Origin: Phycisphaerales bacterium
GTDB lineage: Bacteria; Planctomycetota; Phycisphaerae; Phycisphaerales; UBA1924
DNA: 64,000 bases
Direction: 5' to 3'
NCBI GenBank assembly: GCA_007693785.1
Contig: RECY01000021.1
Coordinates: 1 to 64,000, forward strand
Numbering within the stretch: the first letter of the stretch is position 1; every line of letters starts with the position of its first letter. Under the pieces are notes generated by a model. That model saw nothing but the letters and a program-made list of their open reading frames with translations, searched no databases and had not been told where the DNA came from. Below, piece after piece: positions 26,630 through 35,372 of the stretch. The position numbers and the translations under genes are program-made.

Positions 26630-28943
26630 AATCCAGTCGCAGCGCGTCGAGGATGTTGCTGGAGCGGTCGGTCCAGAGGCGCGTGCCGTCGGGGGGGAGG
26701 GCGGGGTGCCACTGCCCGCCGAGGCTCTGGGTCCAGGGCGCGGGGGCGAGATGGTCCGGGTGGCGGGCGAGCATCATCCACGTCGAGGGCTGCATCCCGC
26801 GGGCTCGAAGCTCGGGCGGTGGGTCCGACAGATGCACCGTGCCCACGAGCCCGAGCTCGACCCCGATGCGGAGCAGCACGGGTGCGAGCTCGAGGTGCCG
26901 GTTGCTGACATGGAAGACCAGCACGCCGTTGTCGGCCAGCGCCCGCATGTAGATCTCGACCGCCTCCATCGTCACCAGGTGCATCGGGATCGCGTCGCTG
27001 GTGAACGCGTCGACGAAGAGCGCGCCGAGGGGTTCGAAGTCGGGGTCCTGCCCGAGGCGTTCGAGCACGAGTCGCCCGTCGCCCTCTTCGAGCTGGAGGA
27101 TCGCACGGCGTTCGAAGGCGTCGAAGGCGAAGGTGAACAGGTTGGGGTTGCTGGCGATGCGGGTGACGGCCGGGTCGATCTCGATGACCAGGACGCGCTC
27201 GCCGGCGTTGGCGTAGGTGAGCATCGCGCCGGTGCCGAGCCCGAGCAGGCCCCAGCGTTCGCGTCTGGGGTCTTCGTGGAGGGCGCGGAAGACGTCGCCA
27301 ACGGGCCCGGCGGGGTGGTAGTAGGCGGTGGCGAGTCGTCGGAAGTCGGGGTCGGTGGATTGCATGCCGTGGAGCGTGGTGCCGTGCATGAGGGTGACCC
27401 AGTTGCCGTCCTCGCTGCGGACGACCTCGTGGACGCCGAAGAAGGTGCGTTCGACGTGGAGGACGTCGCGCCGGAGCTGGGGCTGGATCGCAACGGCGAA
27501 GATGAGCAGCGTCGCGAGCCCGAAGCTGAAGGCGATGCGGTGGAAGACAAGCAGGAAGCAGAGCACGCTGGGGATGCCGACGCGGGCGCCGATCAGCCAC
27601 CCGGGCTCGGGATCGAGTTCCGCTTCGCTTGCGGCGTCCGCGACATCGAGCCCGGGGGCAAGGTTTTCCAGCACGACGAGCAGTGTTAGCAACACGACCA
27701 CACCGCCGATGGTGAGCCAGCGGTCGGCGAGGGCCGTGCGCCAGACGGGCGGGCGAGCGGGCTCGGCGTTCGGTTTGTCTCGGTTTTTCCGTGGTTTGGC
27801 GAGGACAACGCGGGCGAGGCATGCGGCGGCGATCGCGATCGGGTATTCGATCATGCGGTCGAAGACGATCGGGGCGAGCAGGGCGTTGAACGCGCCGCCG
27901 GTGACGCCGCCGACGGCGACCCAGAAGTAAAACTCGGTCAGGCGTGACGCCGGCGGTCGGTCCTCGCGCAGGCGGACGTGGCAGAGCAAGGCGAGGATCG
28001 TGAACCCCGCAAAGTGGACCGCGAGCAGCAGGACGATCGGCTCGCGCGCCTCAAGCAGGAAGGCGACGGCGATCGCGATCGCGACGATCGGCGCCAGGCG
28101 GCTCAGCACGCCCGGGCTGAGGCGCACGCGCCCGCTGAAGGCGACGACGAACGTGAGCAGGTAGAGCGCGAGCGGGATGACCCAGAGCAGGGGGACGGCC
28201 GCGATGTCGGTCGTCGCGTACTGCGTGACGCCGAGCATCAGGCTGGAGGGGATCGCCGCGAGCCCGACCCAGGTGAGGCGGCGTCGCCAGCCGATGGCGG
28301 CGTGGTCGTCGTTCGTGTGTTCGTCGGCGTGCGCACGGATCGTGTCATCGCCGGCGCGTTTCCACGCGATCGCGCCCGCGCCGAGCATGAGTGCGGCGAA
28401 GAGTGTGTACCCGAGCGTCCAGAGCCGCCCTTGGTCGTCGAGCGTGAAGGCGCGCTCGATGAGCAGCGGGTAGCTGAGCAGCCCGAGCATGCTCCCGGCG
28501 TTGCTGGCGGCGTAGAGGAAGTACGGGTCGTGGGCCGTCCGGTGACCGGTGCGCGAGAACCACGCCTGGAGCAGCGGGCCGGCGCTCGAGATCGCGAAAA
28601 ACGGGAGCCCGGCGACGAGCGCCAGCGTCGCGAGCGTCCACGGAATCGGCATCGCCCCGCTCGGCGGCTCCAGCCCCGCGGGGAGCGCGATCGGCAGGGC
28701 GAGCGCCGGGAGGATGAGCACCGCGCCGTGGAGCATCAGGCGGTCGCGCCAGCGCCGGAGCCGCATGAGCGCGTGGGCGTAGGCGTAGCCGCCCAGCAAT
28801 AGCGCCTGGAAGAAAACCATGGAGGTATTCCAGACGGCCGGGCTCCCGCCGAGGAGGGGAAGGAGGAGCTTGGCGACCATCGGCTGCACCGCGAAGAGCA
28901 GGGCGGCGGCGAGCGTGACCGCGATCACATAGAGCGGGAGCAT
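26628..28943 (-). CDS. Fused multi-spanning membrane protein and spermidine-synthase-like domain
   Basis: A 771-residue protein. The first ~440 residues form about 12 membrane segments beginning LYVIAVTLAAALLFAVQPMVAK, the beginning typical of the fused MFS/spermidine synthase family. The C-terminal ~270 residues are a Rossmann domain with GLLGLGTGAMLTYA, ERVLVIEIDP, a LVDAFTSDAIP segment and LADNGVLVFHVSNRH, as in spermidine synthase-like proteins. Whether the domain makes polyamines is doubtful because the catalytic acidic residues differ in this group; function is not established. The gene precedes aroC on the same strand with the family C repeat between them. Confidence 0.88.
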   Translation of the reverse strand: MLPLYVIAVTLAAALLFAVQPMVAKLLLPLLGGSPAVWNTSMVFFQALLLGGYAYAHALMRLRRWRDRLMLHGAVLILPALALPIALPAGLEPPSGAMPIPWTLATLALVAGLPFFAISSAGPLLQAWFSRTGHRTAHDPYFLYAASNAGSMLGLLSYPLLIERAFTLDDQGRLWTLGYTLFAALMLGAGAIAWKRAGDDTIRAHADEHTNDDHAAIGWRRRLTWVGLAAIPSSLMLGVTQYATTDIAAVPLLWVIPLALYLLTFVVAFSGRVRLSPGVLSRLAPIVAIAIAVAFLLEAREPIVLLLAVHFAGFTILALLCHVRLREDRPPASRLTEFYFWVAVGGVTGGAFNALLAPIVFDRMIEYPIAIAAACLARVVLAKPRKNRDKPNAEPARPPVWRTALADRWLTIGGVVVLLTLLVVLENLAPGLDVADAASEAELDPEPGWLIGARVGIPSVLCFLLVFHRIAFSFGLATLLIFAVAIQPQLRRDVLHVERTFFGVHEVVRSEDGNWVTLMHGTTLHGMQSTDPDFRRLATAYYHPAGPVGDVFRALHEDPRRERWGLLGLGTGAMLTYANAGERVLVIEIDPAVTRIASNPNLFTFAFDAFERRAILQLEEGDGRLVLERLGQDPDFEPLGALFVDAFTSDAIPMHLVTMEAVEIYMRALADNGVLVFHVSNRHLELAPVLLRIGVELGLVGTVHLSDPPPELRARGMQPSTWMMLARHPDHLAPAPWTQSLGGQWHPALPPDGTRLWTDRSSNILDALRLD

Positions 28944-28985
28944 GGGCGAAGGGTATCGGCCCGGGCCCCGCTACGATCGCTCCCG

Positions 28986-29777
28986 ATGCCTCCGAACACC
29001 CCCGAACGTGCGGAAGACCGCGAAACAGCGCACGCCACGCGTCGTCGGTTCGACGCCGTGTTGTGCGATATCGACGGGTGCCTCGCCCCCGAAACCACGG
29101 CCCCGCTCGACCTTGCGGCTCTCGGCGAGGTCGCGGCCTGGAACGAGCGGGCGCAGAGCGAGGGGGACCGCCCGGTCGTGACGCTCTGCACGGGTCGCCC
29201 GCAGCCGTTCGCGGAGGCGGTGAGCCGAGCGATCGGGAACCGGACGCTCCCGATTGTCTGCGAGATGGGCGTGTGGCTCTGGTTCCCGCGCGAGAACCGG
29301 TACGAGCGCGACCCGCGGATCACGCCCGAGCACCAGGCGGCGGTGGACGAGGCGTCGCGATGGATCGAGCGCGAGTTCGGGCCCCGCGGCGTCGTCCAGC
29401 AGCCGGGCAAGACGAGCAGCGTGAGTCTGTATCACGATGACACGGACTATCTGATGAGCCTGAAGCCGCGGCTTGTGGCAAGGTTCGAGCAAGAAGGCTG
29501 GCCGCTGCGGGTGTCGAGCTCGGTGCGGTGGATCAACTGCGACCTGTCGCACGTGAGCAAGGCGACGGGGATCGACCGCCTGATCGCGGCGTTGGGGTTG
29601 CGTGAGGAACGCCTGGCGGGGATCGGCGACACGATGGGCGACCTGGCGATCCGCGAACGCGTGGCGTGGTTCGGGTGTCCGGAGAACGCCGAGGTGGGGC
29701 TGAAGGCGCGGGCCGACGCGGTGGCGAATGGGGCGGAGGTGCGCGGGGTGTTGGAGTTGCTGGAAAAGTTAGTTTAA
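28986..29777 (+). CDS. HAD-superfamily phosphatase, Cof-like
   Basis: A 263-residue protein with the HAD nucleophile motif LCDIDGCLAPE (Asp at about 28 and 30), the second motif LCTGRP, a cap region, Lys in SHVSKATGIDRLI, and motif IV GIGDTMGDLAI. The cap and size resemble the Cof/sucrose-phosphatase/mannosyl-3-phosphoglycerate phosphatase group. The substrate is not assignable. It is divergent from the MFS-fusion gene with about 40 bp between the starts. Confidence 0.85.
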   Translation: MPPNTPERAEDRETAHATRRRFDAVLCDIDGCLAPETTAPLDLAALGEVAAWNERAQSEGDRPVVTLCTGRPQPFAEAVSRAIGNRTLPIVCEMGVWLWFPRENRYERDPRITPEHQAAVDEASRWIEREFGPRGVVQQPGKTSSVSLYHDDTDYLMSLKPRLVARFEQEGWPLRVSSSVRWINCDLSHVSKATGIDRLIAALGLREERLAGIGDTMGDLAIRERVAWFGCPENAEVGLKARADAVANGAEVRGVLELLEKLV

Positions 29778-29837
29778 ATTTTCGTTTGGTAGATCGGCGT
29801 TGTGGTATGGCGTGAGGGCGAGCGGTATCTTGGGCGG

Positions 29838-30647
29838 ATGCGAAGCCTGCTCCCGATCCGGGTCATGCTGTTGGTTGTGGCGTTGGCCTTGGGCGTGTCG
29901 GCGGGGTGCGGCTCTCGCTCGCTGGAGTTTGAGCCGCAGAGTTGGCCGGGGGTTGCGTCCGTGATCCGGCCGAATCCGGACGGCGGGGGCTACGCGGGCA
30001 CAGCTTTGGTTTCTGGGAACCGGGGGCTGACCGCGGCACACTTATTTTACATCAAGGACGATCAACTGTACGAGGGGCCGGTGTACACACGGGGTGCGTT
30101 CGCCGAGGCTCGCTTGATCTCCCACGGCACAGTCCGGGAGGCGTCCTCGGCGGCGTCGTCGGAGTTCGCGGAGAGCATGCGCCGCTGGCGGGAAGACTGG
30201 GCGGCGTACGAGACGATCGGATCGGAGCCCGCCCCAGAGGCGGCGTGGCGGCCGATGGGCTACAGGGCGCACCACGGGAACCGGGTGTACGTCGTGCGCA
30301 GCCGATACCGGCGGTCCGGCGAGCGGCGCGAGGTTGCGAGCCTGCGGATCATCGAGCCCCCGTCCTCGGCGCGCGAGGACCTTCCGGAAAACGTGCTGAT
30401 CGGGATCGAGACCCGGCGGGGCGCGAGATTGTCCGCTGGCTGGTCCGGCTCGTTTGTCGGGCGGTACCGGACGCACGATGACACGTGGGAATTCGTCGGC
30501 ATCGTGGTCGGGCGGCTCGGGAACAAGTACCCGCATGCGTTCGTCATCATCCGCCCGCCGGAGGAGGTGATCCGGTGGTTGCTGGAGGGGGATGCGTCAG
30601 AAGCGGACGGATTTGGCGAGGTTGCTTCGGAATGGGGTGGGGGATGA
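29838..30647 (+). CDS. Trypsin-like serine-protease-fold lipoprotein, first of a tandem pair
   Basis: A ~269-residue predicted lipoprotein (signal ending SAGC, Cys about 24). A trypsin-like triad is visible: TAAH with His about 68, EDWAAYE with Asp about 120, and GWSGSFVG with Ser about 203, in the same order as in chymotrypsin-fold proteases. The C-terminal PPEEVIRWLLEGD is shared with the next gene. The start at 29838 gives a normal signal peptide. Substrate is unknown. It is likely co-transcribed with its paralogue, whose ATG overlaps this stop. Confidence 0.75.
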   Translation: MRSLLPIRVMLLVVALALGVSAGCGSRSLEFEPQSWPGVASVIRPNPDGGGYAGTALVSGNRGLTAAHLFYIKDDQLYEGPVYTRGAFAEARLISHGTVREASSAASSEFAESMRRWREDWAAYETIGSEPAPEAAWRPMGYRAHHGNRVYVVRSRYRRSGERREVASLRIIEPPSSAREDLPENVLIGIETRRGARLSAGWSGSFVGRYRTHDDTWEFVGIVVGRLGNKYPHAFVIIRPPEEVIRWLLEGDASEADGFGEVASEWGGG

Positions 30648-31411
30648 TGCGTGGGATTTTGGGCTGCGTCTGTTTGTTCTGGTGTGCTCTACTCGGCGCG
30701 GGGTGCGCGTCGCGGGTGCCGATGCCGGAGTCTGTTCCGGTTGTGGTGAGCGTCTTGATTCCGGATCCGGGGACCGATGATGCCTCGCGGCGTGTGAGCG
30801 GAACCGTCGTGGGGCGTCGGGTGCTCACGGCTGCGCATGTGCTCGTGATCGATGCCGATGGCGCAGTGGACATGGACTGGTTGGAAGTCCGCCGAGCGCA
30901 GACACAAGTACGCTCGGTTCACCACGGCGACTTGGCGAGCGTCGCGACCATGGAAGATCCCGGCGAACCGCTTGGGAATTTTTTGCACGACTGGCTCGCC
31001 TTTGAGGCGCACTGGCGGGTGGATAACACCCCGCCCGTATGGGAGATGGGCGACGGGCATGTTGTGAACGGGGAGACGCTTTACGCCATCCGCGCCCGCG
31101 GCCATTGGGCAGGTGAGCATGAAGTGATCCGTTTGCGGGCGCGAGTAGCTGAATCGGTTAATGACGAGCCGATGCCCGTGGGCATGCTGTTTGTTTCGCC
31201 GCGTGGGCGGAACCCGGGGCGGGGTTGGTCCGGCTCGTTCGTCGGGCGGTACGACGCCGAGGCCGACCGCTGGGTGTTTGTCGGCATGCTCGTCGGCCGT
31301 ACGAGGCAGACCAACGGGCGAAAACTGTTCATCGTGATCCGCCCGCCGGAGGAGGTGATCCGGTGGTTGTTGGAAGGGGATGTGTCGACGGCTCGTGGGG
31401 GCGGAGGATGA
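30644..31411 (+). CDS. Trypsin-like serine-protease-fold lipoprotein, second of a tandem pair
   Basis: A ~255-residue paralogue of the preceding protein. The lipobox LGAGC places Cys at about 21. The triad is LTAAH (His about 65), HDWLAFE (Asp about 116) and GWSGSFVG (Ser about 196). The two share the WSGSFVGRY, W.FVG..VGR and VIRPPEEVIRWLLEG blocks but differ between them, so they are old duplicates. ATG at 30644 overlaps the first gene's stop as ATGA. A family A hairpin follows the stop. Confidence 0.75.
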   Translation: MMRGILGCVCLFWCALLGAGCASRVPMPESVPVVVSVLIPDPGTDDASRRVSGTVVGRRVLTAAHVLVIDADGAVDMDWLEVRRAQTQVRSVHHGDLASVATMEDPGEPLGNFLHDWLAFEAHWRVDNTPPVWEMGDGHVVNGETLYAIRARGHWAGEHEVIRLRARVAESVNDEPMPVGMLFVSPRGRNPGRGWSGSFVGRYDAEADRWVFVGMLVGRTRQTNGRKLFIVIRPPEEVIRWLLEGDVSTARGGGG

Positions 31412-31434
31412 GCATGGGAAGGGGCGGGAGTGTG

Positions 31435-31469
31435 GGAGCACTGACCTCTCGGAAGAGGTCAGTAGCACA
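31435..31469. repeat. Single hairpin unit, family A
   Basis: Arms CACTGACCTC and GAGGTCAGT around TCGGAA, flanked by GGAG and AGCACA. It lies between the convergent protease-like and Fur-like genes. The stem keeps the C-G pair also seen at 19044 and differs from the doublet units by a paired change. Confidence 0.8.
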
Positions 31470-31475
31470 GCCGGC

Positions 31476-31937
31476 TTATTGCTTCGATTCCGCGAAGACG
31501 TGGACGCGGTGCCCTCGGGCTTGGAGGCCTCGCTCCCGGCAGAGACGTTCGATGGCGGCCGCCAGCTCGGGCATGTCCACCGGCTCGACCTCGTCGGTGT
31601 CGACGCGGATCAGGAGCACCTGTGGGCGACGCCCGTAAACGAGCTGGTAGCGGGCGTGCTCGCTGTCGATCGCGACGCGTTGCAGGATCCCGGCCTCCAG
31701 CAGCAGCTTGATCGTCCGGTAGACCGTCGCCTTGGAGACGCGGAAGCCGGCGTCCTTCAGGTCGTCCATCAGGCGCTCGGCCTCGAACAGCCCGTCGAGC
31801 TGGATGATCGTGTCGAGCACCTGGGCCCGCTCGGGCGTGTACTTGAGCCCCTCGCTCTTGAGCTTGCGCCGGAAGACGGCGCAGAGGGGCTCGATGATCT
31901 CCAACTCGCCCGACTCGCCCGCCCGCGGCAGTTCCAT
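31476..31937 (-). CDS. Fur-family transcription regulator lacking the metal motifs
   Basis: A 153-residue protein. The winged-helix half is typical: RRKLKSEGLKYTPERAQVLDTI, then SKATVYRTIKLLLEAGILQRV at about residues 68-88. In place of the usual histidine cluster (HHDH) and CxxC zinc motif the C-terminal half reads YQLVYGRRPQVLLIRVDTDEVEPVD; the only cysteines are at about 19 and 133. It therefore probably binds DNA as a Fur-like dimer but without the normal structural zinc and sensing site. What it senses is unknown. It is a single gene, divergent from the GT-C-like gene 83 bp away. Confidence 0.85.
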   Translation of the reverse strand: MELPRAGESGELEIIEPLCAVFRRKLKSEGLKYTPERAQVLDTIIQLDGLFEAERLMDDLKDAGFRVSKATVYRTIKLLLEAGILQRVAIDSEHARYQLVYGRRPQVLLIRVDTDEVEPVDMPELAAAIERLCRERGLQARGHRVHVFAESKQ

Positions 31938-32020
31938 GGAGTCAAGCGTAGCCCGCGGGGCGGTGCGGCACGCCGGGCGAAGGCGGGCGGGCCGACGGGG
32001 GCGATCGCTACACTCCGCGC

Positions 32021-34333
32021 GTGCCGACGCCTCGCGCGACCAGCCCGCAATCCGACCACCCCGCGGACCGCGACCGCGGGGCGCGGGGGAAGGCGTGCCT
32101 GCTCGCGGGCGTGGGCCTGCTGGTCGTGGGGGGGGTGCTCGCGGATTGGGGGAGCGAGACGGCGTTCGGGCTCGGGCTCATGGTCGTGATCGAGCGGTGG
32201 CTCGTCGGGGGCACTCTCGCGGGAGCGTACTTGCTCGCGGCGTTTGGCTACGGCGGGATGATCGCGAAGCGATTGCTCGGCGGGGCGTCCGGCGGGGCGG
32301 CGATCGCGATGGCGATCGGGCTCGCGGCGATGCTCACGCTCAGCCACGCGCTCGGCGTGCTCGGACTGCTCGGGGCGAACGCGATCGGGCGAACCGTCGC
32401 GATCGCGACCATCGCGCTCGGCGTCGGGCTGGCGGTTTGGGCCTGGCGAAGCGGAGCGTCGGCAGGCAGTGTGCGCTTCGGGCGTTTGCATATGGGCGGG
32501 CTTGTGTGCTTCGCGGCGTTGCCCGCGTTGGGCGTGCTGTGGGTCGCGTCGGCGGTGCCGCCGGGGTGGTTGTGGGGGAGCGAGTTCGGCGGGTACGACA
32601 CGCTGAGCTATCACCTGCAACTCCCGCAGGAGTGGCTCGAAAGCGGTCGCCTGTGGCCGCTGGCGCACAACGTGTACAGCTTCCTCCCCGGGTACGCCGA
32701 GGCGGCGTGGCTGCACATGGCGTGCGCGTCGTTCGCGCCGGGGGAGCCCGGGGGGCTCTCGGCCCCGCGTGGGATGCTCACCGGTGCGCCGGTCTATGGC
32801 GCACAGATGCTCTCGGCGATGGTCGCGGTTGTCGCGGCGTGGATCGTCGGCGCGACAGCCGCGGCTTTTGTGAGCCGTACTTTTGACGACTGCGCGCACG
32901 AGCCGTCCGAGACTTCGTGTCGTGCTGACGCCGGGTGGATCGCGGCGTGGTTCGCGGGGCTGCTCGTGCTCGCGACGCCGTGGAGCGTGGTGACGGGGTC
33001 GATGGCGTATCACGAGATGTACGTCGTTGCGCTCGGCGCGGGGGCGATGCTGGTATCGATCTTGCCGGGGGTGGATCCCGCGCGGCGGTGGTTGTTGGCT
33101 GCGGCCCTGGTCGGTGTCGCGTGCGGGGCGAAGCCGACGGCGATCCTGATGCTGACGCCGCCGGTCGCGATGGCGCTGCTCTGGACGGCTGCGCAGGAAA
33201 CCCGCGGGCAGCGGCTCGGCGAGCGCGCCCATCGTCTTGCGCGCCCGGTGGCGGTGGGGCTCGTTGTGGGGCTTGTCGCGCTCTCGCCCTGGTTGGTGCG
33301 GAACGCGGCGGCGTCGGGAAACCCGGTCTTTCCGTTCGCGTCGGGTGTCTTCGGGACGGCGCACTGGTCGCCCGCGCAGCACGAGCGGTACGCCGCCGCT
33401 CACCGGGCGGAGGGGTCGATCGGCGAACGCTTGCAGCTCGCGGTCTGGCCCGAGCCGGCGGGTGAGGGCGCGTCCGCGCAGCCGCTGCGTCAGCGCCATC
33501 GGGGGATGCTGCACCCGCAGTGGGGGCTGCTGTTCCCCCTCGCTGGGGCGGCGGCCGCGGGATTGCTATTGACGCGCGCGACACGCGGCGCGGGGGCGGT
33601 GCTCGGGCTGGGCTTGCTCGCGCAGCTCGCAGTCTGGCTCGCGTGCACGCACGTGCAGTCGCGGTTCTTGCTGCCGTCGATCGTGCTGGCGGCCCCCGTT
33701 GCAGGGCTTGCGATCGGGGCGCTCGCGGCGTGTGGCCGCTCGATAGGCGTGGTCATGGTCGGTGCTGGGGTGCTTGTGCTGGCGCAATCGATGACGACGG
33801 CGTATCTGTTCGCGACCGAACGCGAAGGGCGTCCGGTGCTGCCGCTGCTGTCCGGGGTGGAGGGGTACACGGGGGATCTCGCACGCGAGACGTTGCCGCG
33901 GCTTGGCGAGGGCGAGCGGGACGCGTTGATGAGCGATCAGTCGCCGGTGGCGCTGGCGAACCTGATGCTGCCGGCGGGCTCGCGGTTGATGCTGCTGGGG
34001 GACGCGACGCCGCTGTATCTACGCGTGGCGCACGACTATCGCACGGTGTGGGACGCGTGGCCGGTGGGCGACGAGGCCGGCGTGCCGCCGCACCGGTGGT
34101 CGAACGCGCTCGCCGACGCCGGCGCGACGCACGCGCTGGTCAATCTCGCGGAGCTTTCGCGTCTGGAACGCAGCGGCTACGTGCCGCCCGGCGTCGGCCC
34201 GGCGTCGGCCTCGCTGTGGCTCGCGATCGTGGAGGAGCAGCGCGAGGGGCGTGTGCTGCGCGCATGGCCGCGCGGCTCGGTGCTGCTCGAGTTGCACCGC
34301 GATCGCCTGCTTCGTCCGGAGCGACGCCCGTGA
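32021..34333 (+). CDS. Large polytopic membrane protein, GT-C glycosyltransferase-like
   Basis: A 770-residue protein with about 12-14 membrane segments. An early loop has WGSEFGGYDTLSYHLQLPQEWLESGR, containing the acidic residues and downstream His expected of GT-C transferases, and SFLPGYAEAAW further on. The C-terminal ~130 residues are outside the membrane. A lipid-linked sugar donor is likely if the assignment is right, but the acceptor and sugar are unknown. GTG at 32021 is the start. Its stop overlaps the start of the next gene as GTGA, linking the two. Confidence 0.7.
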   Translation: MPTPRATSPQSDHPADRDRGARGKACLLAGVGLLVVGGVLADWGSETAFGLGLMVVIERWLVGGTLAGAYLLAAFGYGGMIAKRLLGGASGGAAIAMAIGLAAMLTLSHALGVLGLLGANAIGRTVAIATIALGVGLAVWAWRSGASAGSVRFGRLHMGGLVCFAALPALGVLWVASAVPPGWLWGSEFGGYDTLSYHLQLPQEWLESGRLWPLAHNVYSFLPGYAEAAWLHMACASFAPGEPGGLSAPRGMLTGAPVYGAQMLSAMVAVVAAWIVGATAAAFVSRTFDDCAHEPSETSCRADAGWIAAWFAGLLVLATPWSVVTGSMAYHEMYVVALGAGAMLVSILPGVDPARRWLLAAALVGVACGAKPTAILMLTPPVAMALLWTAAQETRGQRLGERAHRLARPVAVGLVVGLVALSPWLVRNAAASGNPVFPFASGVFGTAHWSPAQHERYAAAHRAEGSIGERLQLAVWPEPAGEGASAQPLRQRHRGMLHPQWGLLFPLAGAAAAGLLLTRATRGAGAVLGLGLLAQLAVWLACTHVQSRFLLPSIVLAAPVAGLAIGALAACGRSIGVVMVGAGVLVLAQSMTTAYLFATEREGRPVLPLLSGVEGYTGDLARETLPRLGEGERDALMSDQSPVALANLMLPAGSRLMLLGDATPLYLRVAHDYRTVWDAWPVGDEAGVPPHRWSNALADAGATHALVNLAELSRLERSGYVPPGVGPASASLWLAIVEEQREGRVLRAWPRGSVLLELHRDRLLRPERRP

Positions 34334-35349
34334 AACCTGCCACGCGACGGATCGTGCGCACGGGCGTCCAACTGCTCGGCTTCCTGCTCGGCCTGGCCCT
34401 GCTCGGCTGGTGCGCGCAGCTCGCGCTCAGCCCGGACAACCGCGAACAGCTCGACCGCCTCGCCGATGCGGGCGCGGGCCCGGTGCTCGCGCTCGTTGGG
34501 CTCAGCGCGGCGAGCCTCGTGCTCAACGGCTTGTCGTTCTGGGTCGCGGTGCGCCCCGTGCACCGGCTGCGGGCGTTGGACGTCGTCGCGGTCAACGCCA
34601 TGGCCTCGTTTCTCGCATTTTTGCCGTTTAAAATAGGCCTGTTGCTCCGCGTGCTGATTCACCGCAAGCGTGACGGCGTGCCGCTGCTGACGATCGGCGC
34701 GTGGTTCGCGGCCGTCGCGCTCGTGCTGCTGGTCTCGCTCGCGCCGCTGGTCGCGGTCAGCCTGTGGCGTCCCTCGGTCGACGCCGTCTGGTTCATCGCC
34801 GGCGGCGCGGGTGTCACGGCGTGCGCGGCGGCGCTGATTCTGGCGAGCCGCGTGTTCGCGGGCGATCGCGGCCTGGTGCGGATCCACGCGATCGCGGACC
34901 GCCTGCCGATCGCCGGGCGGCTGACGCGAACGGTCGCGTTCGGGCACGTGCACCACGGGTTCGCGATGACCGGCGACGCGCGGGCGGTCGCGGGCGGGAT
35001 CGGGTTCCGCGTCGCGGACGCGCTGGTGCAGTCGGCTCGACTCTGGATCGCGGCCGAAGTGCTGGGGGTCGAGCTGACGATCGGCTCGGCGGTCGTGCTG
35101 GCCCTCGGCTACTTCATGGTCGGGATGCTGAGCCCGTTCGGGATGCTCGGCACGCGCGAGGCGGGGGCGGCGGGGATCGCGGTGGCGCTCGGCGTCGGCG
35201 GCGAGGCGTTCGCGCCCACGGCGCTGCTCGTCGGCGCGGTCGACGCGGTGACGGCGCTCATCGGGGCGGCGATCGGGGGCGTTTGGCTCCGCCCGGACCG
35301 CCTGCTCCGCGTCCGCTCCGAAGCGCCGGTCGATCAGGCACGCGGGTGA
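34330..35349 (+). CDS. Lysylphosphatidylglycerol synthase transmembrane-region-type protein (UPF0104)
   Basis: A 339-residue protein with about 8 membrane segments, such as LLGFLLGLALLGWCAQLAL and GPVLALVGLSAASLVLNGLSFW. The ALGYFMVGMLSPFGMLGTREAG segment resembles the family signature of the MprF flippase-type domain. The catalytic aminoacyl-transfer domain is absent. A role in moving a lipid-linked intermediate across the membrane is possible. The GTG start at 34330 overlaps the stop of the GT-C-like gene, suggesting they work together. Confidence 0.78.
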   Translation: MKPATRRIVRTGVQLLGFLLGLALLGWCAQLALSPDNREQLDRLADAGAGPVLALVGLSAASLVLNGLSFWVAVRPVHRLRALDVVAVNAMASFLAFLPFKIGLLLRVLIHRKRDGVPLLTIGAWFAAVALVLLVSLAPLVAVSLWRPSVDAVWFIAGGAGVTACAAALILASRVFAGDRGLVRIHAIADRLPIAGRLTRTVAFGHVHHGFAMTGDARAVAGGIGFRVADALVQSARLWIAAEVLGVELTIGSAVVLALGYFMVGMLSPFGMLGTREAGAAGIAVALGVGGEAFAPTALLVGAVDAVTALIGAAIGGVWLRPDRLLRVRSEAPVDQARG

Positions 35350-35372
35350 ACGTTCCTACGATCCGTGCATCC

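Noticed and set aside
26628-28943. Calling the fusion protein a true spermidine synthase
   Set aside because: The C-terminal domain has the Rossmann core but this MFS-fused group differs at catalytic positions, so only a similarity is stated.
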